From assembly GCF_032884065.1 (NCBI RefSeq), contig NC_088873.1, forward strand, positions 28,009,658-28,073,657: a stretch of 64,000 nt of DNA, in the 5' to 3' direction. Under the pieces are notes generated by a model, which saw only the letters and a program-made list of their open reading frames with translations, made no database searches and was not told where the DNA came from. The stretch comes from Artemia franciscana. Its lineage: Eukaryota; Arthropoda; Branchiopoda; Anostraca; Artemiidae. Shown here piece by piece: positions 55,286 through 64,000 of this stretch. Each line of letters starts with the position of its first letter. The stretch's first letter is position 1. The translations under genes and the position numbers were made by a program.

Positions 55286-56479
55286 CTGTAGAATTTTAGG
55301 CATTAACAAAGAAAAGGCGAAATACATTGCACTTAACAATCAAATTGGCTATTGACAATCATAATTAAAAGTGCAATTGCGGAAAAAGCAGTTTTTCAAA
55401 GAAAAGTAAAGAGCTGAAAAGAAAAGTATAACAAGCAGAAATTAATTTCTATCAGAATTCAAACTAAAAACGACCGGAAATCACAATTAAAGCATAACTG
55501 AAACCCAAAACACAAAGAATTCAATAAACAATCATAGCAAACACATAAATGACAAGTACTAATATAAATGATTAGATAAATCTCAAAAAGAGTAAAAATA
55601 GAATTAAATACTCAAGTCCAACTTAAAACGCACAGAAACCACTACAAACAGGAACAGTTCAAAATTTTATTACATTGTAATTTTCACTTATTTTCAGTGT
55701 TGTAAACATAAACAAATATTTAAATTTTAGTTCGTTTTCAGTAAAGCGCCAATAACACAGTAGGCCTTAGACTTTTATGGCTAGGGGAATGGAATGGGGG
55801 CGTTACTCAAACTTCTCTTTGAACTGATTTTGTCTGTTTTAAGTTTGACTTGAGCAATCATTTAAATTTTACTCGTTTTGAGATTTATTTGATTCATTTA
55901 TATTAGTGACTGTTATTTATGTGTTTTCTATGATTGTTTATTTGATTTCTATTCGTTTTGAGTTTCATTTATTCCTTTATAGTAATTTCTGGTCTTTTTG
56001 AGCTAAAATTATATTATAGAAATGTGTTTCTGCTTTTCATTAGTTTAATATGGCTCTTTACTTTTCTTAAAAAAAATTTTTTCCACAACGCTTTTTTTAA
56101 ATTAATTTCTGTTGCTTTTTGTTCGTCAAAGTTTCAAGTTTTTCAACATCGCCTATTTCAGCGTAAGAATTTTGTTTCGACATCGAAATAATGTTTTTTT
56201 TTCAGCTTCAAAGTTTCAAAGTTCCACATTTCCCTCAAAATTCCCTGAAAGTAGTCACAATTAGATTTAGTAGCCCTTGTGAGCAGTCGCCGTCATAGTT
56301 ACAAGTCGTCGCAGTTGAAGTAGTCACAGTTGCAGTCACAGCCCACTCAATTTGATAGCCGCAAAAGTAGTAATAGTAGTAGTAGTGACTCTGAAGTAGT
56401 AGTGGCCCTAGCTCCCTTTTCTCAATAACAAACATTGTATATAAACAATGGACAACTTGTAGCACTTATATTACTTACA
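55286..56479. other. Upstream flank of dystrobrevin, no feature recognised
   Basis: AT-rich DNA that may include the promoter or a non-coding first exon or intron of dystrobrevin; no core promoter can be assigned. A (GTA)n-like imperfect triplet patch lies at about 56280-56405. Confidence 0.35.
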
Positions 56480-57400
56480 CCAGGAACTATGGGGGGGTCA
56501 TGTCATTATATGAATACGAATAGTTATTTGATGTTTCAACTATTTTGAACAAGATGGCTATTTCAAAATTTATTGCTTTTACCATCCCTTTCCAAAACTG
56601 TGGGGAGGGGTTATGTCATCCCCAAAGGCGTAGTTACGTGAGATTTAGACTATTTCGCACAAGATGTCCATTTCAAAATTTTGGTCGAATCTTTTTGAAG
56701 GAGCAGCAACTAAAAAAGGCATGGGAGGAGGATGGCAGCCGTCACGCCACTTTTTAAAATCCCCGCGAAACGTCCTGAAAATTTTAACTTAATAACCTCA
56801 GGCGTTCTTAAAATATTGTAGATCCCCCTTTTTGATAAACTGGGTGCATATAGTGTTTTTTACTTTAGTATACCATACTCCTCAACAATCTCACTGCGTG
56901 TAAGCAATAGATAAATTGTATAATTTACAATCCTTGCTGCGAAGCTATGCGGGGATGATGTCCCTTTGAAGTGTAGTAATTAGAACTTTCGACTACCTTG
57001 ACCACGATGACAATTTCATAATTTCGATCTCTGTTCAGTTGAGGGGGCAACGACAAAGAGCAAGGAGGGGAGAGAGACTGGTTGCCTTGCAATCTTGCTT
57101 CAACATCTCCTTAACATAGACCCACGTTCAAATTTTCAACTTGATACCCTCAGTTGTTCTTTCGATATTTCCGATATTCTCTTTTTACAACCAGCAAGCA
57201 TGCAGTGCGTTTTGATTGTGTTTGGCATCCCTCTCAACATTTCCTTAAAATTTCACCTTAATACCCTAAGCCATTTTAAAAATTTCAATTTCCAATGGAA
57301 AGAGCCCCTTCCAAAGTTTATACGACCACACCTACCCTAGAAACATTATCAAGGAGGCACACTCGTGCCTCTATAAAAAGGCGACACACGACAATGTTAA
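56480..57400. repeat. Diverged tandem-like repeat region
   Basis: Similar words recur. ACAAGATGGCTATTTCAAAATT (about 56550) compares with ACAAGATGTCCATTTCAAAATT (about 56660) and CACGATGACAATTTCATAATTT (about 57003). AATTTTAACTTAATAACCTCAGG compares with AATTTTCAACTTGATACCCTCAG and AATTTCACCTTAATACCCTAAG. They look like old copies of one dispersed repeat. No gene was seen. Confidence 0.5.
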
Positions 57401-57499
57401 GCGATCTTCGGTTCCAGTGGTCGCAGACGGATGGGGAGGGATGCATTTCGTAGCCCGAGCTCCAACTAAGAAACCTGCAAAATTTCATCCCCCTCCAAC

Positions 57500-57979
57500 T
57501 TTTTCTTCATGGGGAAAATCTGGCCGAAAGTTTCGACCTGTCAACCCAAGCCCCCCTTTAACGTTGTCCGATCGGGCTGAAATTCACAAGTTAAGGTCCC
57601 CTAGGGCCCAGGAGCTTATCCGCGAAATTTCAGCTTGATCCGATAACTCCTTCCCTGTTTTCCAGAAACCACGCATAGCCACTTAAAATTCATTTACTTT
57701 TTTTTCCTAGACGTTTATAGGTCACATCCGACATCGGATCTGGGTGTACGAAGACTCATTCGATGCGGAATTCTCCGAGTAAGTGCCCATGAAAGTTTCG
57801 TAGGAAAATCTTAACCCCCCGAAAGTTTTGACCCTCCAACCCCCCCCCCCCCCCCCCACCCCTTTTAACGTTGTCCGATCGGGCTGAAATTCACAAGTTA
57901 AGGTCCCCTACGGCCCAGGAGCTTATCCGCGAAATTTCAGCTTGATCCGATAACTCCTTCCCTGTTTTCCAGAAACCAC
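57500..57979. repeat. Direct repeat of at least 118 bp, period about 307 bp
   Basis: Segments 57555-57672 and 57862-57979 are almost identical (GTTGTCCGATCGGGCTGAAA, CAGGAGCTTATCCGCGAAAT, GATCCGATAACTCCTTCCCT). Similarity extends weakly to the left (GAAAATCT...GAAAGTTT.GACC). Between them is unrelated sequence and a run of about 18 C (57840-57857). Confidence 0.92.
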
Positions 57980-58074
57980 CCATTAGCTATTTAATTAACG
58001 GATTTCTCTCCATAAGAGCCCATGTTAATTTGAAATTTTTAAAAGCTATTGAGAAGTTATATTTACACACATGC

Positions 58075-58147
58075 AAGTTATTAGCTCAGTTGGTAGAGCG
58101 TGAGACTTTTAATCCTCAGGTCAAGGGTTCAAGTCCCTTACGGGCGG
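58075..58147 (+). pseudogene. tRNA-Lys(UUU)-like pseudogene
   Basis: The A box TAGCTCAGTTGG with a perfect GCTC/GAGC D stem, an anticodon loop CTTTTAA (anticodon TTT), and a T arm AAGGG-TTCAAGT-CCCTT with a good B box are all present and correctly spaced. A T8 run follows, as pol III terminators do. However, the 5' acceptor strand (AAGTTAT) does not pair with the 3' strand (ACGGGCG), and the anticodon stem carries an extra C. It is therefore a tRNA-derived pseudogene or SINE head rather than a functional tRNA. Confidence 0.7.
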
Positions 58148-58267
58148 TTTTTTTTCACAACATCAAAAAAATTTTGATAACACCTGGACAGCTTATCATT
58201 TGAGAGACGAGGAGTACAGGAATTATTAAATTACATCCACCATGGATTGTAGAAAAACGTACAGAAA

Positions 58268-58737
58268 TAATATGAAAAAAACTTCGTTTTCTTAAAGAGT
58301 TAAAGAGGCTGCGTCCCAAAGTCGAACCTTAAAACGTACAGGAATTAGAAGAGGCAGTTGGGGGGCTGCCGCCCCCCAAACCCCCAGATTTTAAAGACTC
58401 TTTTGTACAGGTTTTTTGTTTTTTTGCTAACCCCCAGCTCTTGGCTTCGGAAAGGCCCTCTTTTAATTAACAAAAAATTGAAATGAATGAATAATGGAAT
58501 AACTTCGAAAAATGTTAAACACAAGAGGACAGGAGAACCATTGCGCCGAAACTAGTAATTAGTAACAATGAAGTCCCCCCCCCCAAAAAAAAACCTGTAC
58601 AAAAGAGTCTTTAAAAGCTGGGGGTTTGGGGGGCGGCAGCCCCCCAACTGCCTCTTCTAATTCCTGTACGTTTTAAGGTTCGACTTTGGGACGCAGCCTC
58701 TTTAACTCTTTAAGAAAACGAAGTTTTTTTCATATTA
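58268..58737. mobile_element. Foldback MITE with about 150-bp inverted arms
   Basis: The left arm 58268-58425 and the right arm 58587-58737 are near-perfect reverse complements, including GCGTCCCAAAGTCGAACCTT, AATTAGAAGAGGCAGTTGGG and AAAGACTCTTTTGTACAGG. A 160-bp non-palindromic core lies between them. There is no coding capacity. Arm similarity is close to complete, so the insertion is recent. Confidence 0.9.
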
Positions 58738-61299
58738 TATGTTAACAAAGAGCGACTTGCATAACTTGCAACCCTTGTCCCAGGAGCGGGGGGATTGTCA
58801 ACCTATCAGCATGACAACCTATTGAGTGTGAGTCTGTGTTTCACGGAATTTAGAAGCTGTGCAAAACAGATGAAAAATTAAGGCAATATGTTTGAGTGAA
58901 GTTTTTTTTTTTTTTTTTTTTTTTTTTAACTGGTAGACCTGCTATGGGCACGCAGAATTTTTTAAACAGTTTTTAGAGCTAATAAACTGGCCTGATCAAA
59001 CATTTTAATCTGACATTAGAGATGATTGCAAGTTAGTCAAGGATGACCACCATTCATGGCAGTTTTGCCAATCAAAACCAATGAACAAGTGTAAAAGCTT
59101 GTAATTTGATTGTTTGGACAGTAGACTTACAATCAGAAAGATGGCTGAAGGCCTCAATTTAAGTTTCTACAAGGACAATAAATTGTAAATAATTATCTGA
59201 ACGTGTTCAGAACGTGCATGGTTTCATTCCAAAATTACATTCAGACAAGCAGAAAAAATACTGACTTGAAGAATCCCAAGAATTTTTCAATCATCTGAAA
59301 AGGACCCATAGTTCTAGAATAGGGTAATAACAGGTGACAAAGAAAGAGTTTTATGTATGACACAAGGGGGCTCAGCCTATTCCTTCACGGAAAATGTTGC
59401 CCTTAAAATTCCCCCTGGAAATTCCTCCCCGAATGCAAAATTGAGCCGCCAATGGGAAAAGACAAATAAGACTAATGAAAAGAAGAAGGGATTCCTGGAT
59501 ATTCTACCTGTATCCCAAAATACACGTAGAGTATGTGGCGTAGAATCAAACAGTTCGTGGTAACTAACAGTAAGGAAAGAGCAATTTGATCCGTTAGAAA
59601 CAAAAACCGGAAAAAGAGAATTTTCACTACAATTAATATATTAAAACAACTGTCTTTTTTATAATGGTTCCAGACATATACAGTTTATTAAGATTAATTT
59701 TACATGTCGAACGCTAAGGGCCTGTGAAAATTCGCATGATTAAAAAAAAAAGAGAAGGGAATAACATCCCAAAAGAGACAAGTTATCTTAAAGAAAATCG
59801 CACTTTTAGATTCAGCATATTAGAGGACCCAACTGTGGAAGTTTCAATCTTCAATCTATATAAATGTGGAATTTGGCTTTTTTCCAGAAACGGATGCCTG
59901 TTTATTTGTTCTGTTTTTGTCTCTTTTCCTAGGGTGATCTCATATCAAATCGATAGTCAGGCAGGGGACTCACACACATAGAAATTCAGTTTGGAGTCCC
60001 AAGTTGATATCAATTAAAAATTCCGAGATAGCCAATCGATTTAAAAATATCGAAAAACTATATATTGAGCTTCGCATTTGCAGAGGAAGCAATGCCACAC
60101 AATTTCACATTCGCTCCTGAAAAGTCACGTAGTCCATAAAAAGCGAAAGTACTTCAGGTGGGAAAACCTTCTGATGTATGCCTAGTGGAATATGCTCAAC
60201 AATCTTTTGTCAACAGGGCTTGTTCATTTTTTACAACTCCTCTTACTTAAGCTATTAATTGCTTATTTAGAATAAAAAAAAATTCTGTCAATTTTTGCAT
60301 TTAGTTGGTTCTTACTTGGAGTATCAGTCCTTGTTATTTAATTAAATTAGAAAAAAAAAAAAACTACACCTCAAAGCTACTTTAGACAGAAAAATCTTCT
60401 GACGAATGCACAGTGGACGTGACCACAAAGGGGCGAACTAGTATCATGTACTATAGTTGTTCGCAGTGGCGTCATGTATGGGGAGAAAAGGGACGCCCCA
60501 ACTTCAATGTTTTCAGCCAGATAAAAAAATGGGCTGGTAAAATAACTATTTTACTGGCTCAATTTTTTTCATTAGGGCAAATGGACTGATCAGAATATAT
60601 GACGAAATTTAATAAAATAAGATCAGTTTCGATCGATAAAGAACAAAAAATAAAGTAATTTTTATAGCACTATCAACAAAATCAATCAGTAAAAATGGCT
60701 AGCTAGTTAGTAAAATCCATTAAACCCACCCCAAACATTTCAGCTAGTGGTGCCTCTGCTCAGTACCAGACCACGTTCAGGGGAATTGACTATACTTCGT
60801 ATTCCCAGCCTATTTTCTCTGTGCACTTCCATAATAGGACAATATTTCGAAGGTTGTAACTGGTTTTATATTTTTAAATTACTTTCTTTGACCTTTATCT
60901 TACCCTGTTTTGATAACTACCATACAGTCTGTCTTTATTTTGGAAGTAAATAAGAAAAAAAAAATGTTTATTTCAACTGATCAAAACTTAAACGAACAAA
61001 AATTATTATTTATATGAGGGGGGTGCCCCATTCTCAATGCTTCGGTCTTTATGCTAAAGTTTTTCTGAACTGATAAAAAAAGCTTATTATTTTAATTAAA
61101 CGGCCCTTGTGTTTCAGGAGTCATTCTTAAAGAATTGGGACAAAAGTCAAACTTTCACGTTAAGAGCAAAATATTGAGAAGGAGCAGCCCTTCTAATGTA
61201 ATTAACAATTTTTGTTAATCTTAAGTTTTGATGTTACTCCTTACTTTCAGTTGAATTTTTCTTTCATTTAATTTTTGATCGTTTTTAAATAGTACCTGG
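58738..61299. other. No gene recognised
   Basis: AT-rich sequence with a T26 run (58902-58927) and short open frames without motifs. A patch at 59380-59460 (AAATTCCCCCTGGAAATTCC) belongs to the A/T-C minisatellite described next. Confidence 0.4.
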
Positions 61300-61915
61300 A
61301 AATCCGCCCCCTTCCCCCCAGGACAATCCCTCAATGAAAAGTTATTCTACGTAAAATCCCAGCCTCCCGCCAGGAAAATTTCTCCCAGACAATCCTATTT
61401 TAGCTGAAAATTTACTCTGAAAATTTTTTTGCGGATTGTTCCATGTGAAAAATTTTTCTTAGCACACTTTCATTTGTTAAAGATTTTCATTTGTAAGGAT
61501 TCTTTTTAAAATCATTCCAGAAATCCCCTCCTCCATGAAAAAATTTTCCCGCAAATACCCCGTCCCCTAGTAGAAAGTTACCCCCGCAGAAAATTCCTCC
61601 CGGAGAATTTATTCCGTGGAAAATTCCCCCATGGCGAATTTCTTCCATGAAAAATCCCACCCCCTACTCTAAGCTACTCTAGATAACTCCAACCCAGTAA
61701 AAATTTCCCCCCAGACAATTCCCCTTAAGATCTCCACGCGTAAAATAGAGTCGGCAAAGAGAATAAAAAGAAATTCATATAGGAATTCTGGCCAATTTTC
61801 CTCAGTGTAAAACTTCCCCTCTAAAGTTCAACCCCGGAAACTTCCTTCCCCAAGACAAATTCTCCCCGTGGAGAATCCTCCCAGGAGAAAATTCACCCCC
61901 TCTACCCGAAAAATG
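61300..61915. repeat. Degenerate minisatellite of GGAAAATTCCCCC type
   Basis: More than twenty irregular units of about 15-20 bp share a (T)GAAAATT(T/C)CCCCC core, for example AGAAAATTCCTCCCGGAG, GTGGAAAATTCCCCCATGG and GGAGAAAATTCACCCCCTC. Units are too diverged for a fixed period. Smaller patches are at 59380-59460 and, in reverse orientation, 62740-62880. Confidence 0.75.
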
Positions 61916-62739
61916 CATGCATACTTCCAAATAATCAAGTTATCTCCAAAGGCGTATTGTTATTGAACTTTTCAGCAATGATATATAGATAGATGGATTT
62001 ATTTACACGAAAGCCCAATTGGGCCATTGTGACATACACAAAACAAGCGAAAAAATTACAGCAACAAAACTTAGACTGAAAAAAAAACTAAAACTAATTA
62101 TTTAAGAAAATCATCACAATACCTCATACCTGCCCAGACGAACTTTCCAATATTATTTATATTTAAGTAACGCCTACTTCTCAAAATTTCTAAAATCCAA
62201 TTTTAAAGAATTATGCCGAACAAAATGGTCTCGAAATTTTGATTGGACAACTTTGAGGAAAAAAGAGGGGTGAAAGGGGGTCTAGTTGCCCTCTAAGTTT
62301 TTGGTCAGCTAAAAAAGACACTAGAACTTTCAATTTGCGTTCGGAATAAACAAACAAAATTCCTTGATCTTTCTTCTAACAAAAAATAAAAAATTCCATA
62401 TTTTTACAGATTGGAGCTTGAAACTTCTACGGATAAACTGAATCTGATCATGCGAATTTCATTAAGATGATTTAACCTTTAGGAGGTTTTCCCCCATTTT
62501 TGAAAACCAGGAAAATTTTCTCAGATGCACAGCTTTTGATGAATTTTATATATTTGGAATCAGCATAACAAATCAATTCTTTTGATATATCTATTGATAT
62601 CCAAATTTCATTTTTAGAATTTCCATTGCTTCTGAGCTGTGTTGCTCCTTACTTACAGTTCGTTACCACAAACTTTTCCATTTACATATGATATCCCACG
62701 ATTCCTTCTTTTCTTTCTCTTTGACTGCTCAATTCTGCT
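61916..62739. other. No gene recognised
   Basis: AT-rich sequence. The stretch at about 62210-62330 (GGTCTCGAAATTTTGATTGG..., GGGGGTCTAGTTGCCCTC) resembles the dispersed repeat at 56.5-57.3 kb in style. Confidence 0.35.
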
Positions 62740-62880
62740 TGTACGGGGAATTTTTCATTGAGAAAGGGGAAAGGATTCTCCATGTGGGAAATTTCTTCGG
62801 GCATGGAATTTTCCACAGGGGAGGGGGTCCGACAGGAGGGGGAGACTTTCCACACGGATATTTTTCTGGGAGGAGGGATA
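62740..62880. repeat. Inverted-orientation patch of the A/T-C minisatellite
   Basis: Units such as GGGGAATTTTTCATTGAG, GTGGGAAATTTCTTCGGG and ATGGAATTTTCCACAGGGGA are the reverse complement of the units at 61300-61915. Confidence 0.65.
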
Positions 62881-63506
62881 TGCCTAGCAGTATGACACAG
62901 AATCAAAGGCCAAATCTTCTCACTGCAAAAGACCAAATTCTGTAAAATCTGATCATCCACAACAAAGTTACCCTAGGCTTATTTCAAGAAAACCTTTTTT
63001 TCTGAATATTCCCTAGAATCGCTGAAGCCAACTCCCCCCTCACCCCCTCCCCCCCCCCCCCCCGAGGATGTTGTTGAGGTGAATGCTTTGCATACTTAAG
63101 CAACACTTTGTCCATCTAAAATGCTGAGACAATACAATAAGTATATTCTCTAAGGGATTGGAGAGAGAGGAGGTCAAGATGATAACCATACTAAAAAGAA
63201 TCTCATGGTTTCTCCAACGATTTCCAGAAATTCTCATGAATCCTATGTTCTTCACTATACTGACAGAATTGACTTCAACTGATATGTAAGATTTCAGACA
63301 CTGATAATTTAGCATTTTGATTAGAAATGCTAAGAAAAATTAAGGGTTTGGAAAGTAGAAAGTACATCAATAAGAAGGTGGTGGTGAAAGGTGTAATAAC
63401 GGTAACAGAAAAGACACATAATCTTGTTTAATTTAAAAGGCAAAGCAATTGCACCCCAATAAGTTTTTTTACATAATTGCAATTGGATTAAATTATTCCA
63501 ATGATT

Positions 63507-63611
63507 GGCCCCCCAACCCCTATTGCACTTCCTGGCTGAAGGGCCAAGAAACGGAGATCAGCACCGTCGGTAGGGACTGTAAAGTCTAATGCCGTATCCT
63601 TTACCTTTACC
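63507..63611 (+). mobile_element. 5'-truncated SINE copy with 12-bp target-site duplication
   Basis: It matches the last 105 bp of the SINE at 1278-1601 (CATTGCACTTCCTGGCTGAA or close, GGGCCAAGAAACGGAGATCA, GGACTGTAAAGTCTAAT) and ends in CTTTACCTTTACC. A perfect duplication ATTCCAATGATT flanks it at 63495-63506 and 63612-63623. The tRNA head is missing, so insertion occurred as a truncated product. An alternative is that this is the 3' end of the partner LINE, which shares the tail. Confidence 0.92.
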
Positions 63612-63623
63612 ATTCCAATGATT

Positions 63624-64000
63624 TTGACACTCTTTCTCAGGTCTATATAATTTATGCAAATACGATCAAAAAGAACATTTGATTAGGCAAATATATTGGC
63701 CAAAGGTGAGAACTATAAAAAAAAATGGGTAAAATTAGGCATTTGGTTAGCATGGAAAGTGGGTGACTTAGAAAAAAGTGAATTTCAGGGGTGAATTCAG
63801 AGCCTATATATAGAGCCTATAAGATATACCCTAGAAAGGCAGTTTAAGTTTCAACCTCTATAACTTTCCTGTTTCAAGGGCTTTAAAAGGACATAGAAGA
63901 GTTTTTGTAACTTTGAAAACAAACATCTTTTCCCTTAAATTTAATTTGCTTTTACTTTTTTGAGAGTCTCCAGTGACTTGACTAGGATTTTAAGCCATAT
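63624..64000. other. No feature recognised
   Basis: AT-rich sequence to the window end; nothing supportable. Confidence 0.4.

Noticed and set aside
56545..57638. Open frames of 70-81 codons in the upstream flank
   Set aside because: They lie in diverged or direct repeats and show no domain.

Overview
This is a eukaryotic, AT-rich, intron-rich and repeat-laden window. Spliceosomal exons, several non-LTR retrotransposon clades, a Penelope-like element, Helitrons, a tRNA-derived SINE and long microsatellites (TA, AG, poly-A/T, poly-C) point to an arthropod-like invertebrate. A branchiopod-type crustacean is my guess and cannot be fixed from sequence alone. There is no operon or prokaryotic signal.

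The only conventional host gene I can support is the 5' two-thirds of a dystrobrevin gene on the minus strand. It runs from an ATG at 55243 down to at least 21139 through eight coding exons (55111-55243, 48538-48751, 45536-45621, 38291-38442, 36218-36326, 31308-31483, 23975-24030, 21139-21230). Their phases match at every junction. They encode the EF-hand-like region, the ZZ zinc finger and the start of the conserved segment before the coiled coils. The 3' exons are not identified; the gene either continues left of 21 kb or is lost in repeats there. All sequence from 21 to 55 kb is therefore intronic except those exons.

Layout. 0-3.7 kb: a four-copy tandem repeat, a complete tRNA-derived SINE with 12-bp target duplications, and a foldback repeat. 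3.7-9.5 kb (minus): an almost intact non-LTR retrotransposon with a gag-like ORF1 and an endonuclease/RT/RNase H ORF2 broken by a single frameshift. 10-11.7 kb (plus): an RTE-like element with a (TAG)n tail. 11.7-12.6 kb (minus): a decayed LINE. 13.7-14.7 kb (minus): a Penelope-like element remnant with a GIY-YIG domain. 16.1-17.6 kb (plus): a decayed multicopy nuclease-like gene. 18.2-19.7 kb (minus): ORF1 and endonuclease of another LINE that lacks its RT. 21.04 kb: a 10-N assembly gap.

Within the dystrobrevin introns: a LINE relic split by about 2.2 kb of unrelated sequence (25.7-30.2 kb), several small tandem duplications, and in intron 1 the most striking structure of the window. This is two Helitrons facing each other tail to tail across a 66-bp (TA)n spacer, the right one carrying three tandem copies of its 5' portion (49.16-54.27 kb). 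Next to it lies a 260-bp palindrome made of two inverted Penelope-type termini (54.64-54.90 kb).

55.3-64 kb is upstream of the coding start. It holds decayed repeats, a 118-bp direct repeat, a tRNA-Lys-like pseudogene, a foldback MITE with about 150-bp inverted arms, a degenerate A/T-C minisatellite found in both orientations, and a 5'-truncated copy of the SINE with its own 12-bp target duplication. All coordinates and alignments were read by eye; no search or alignment program was run.
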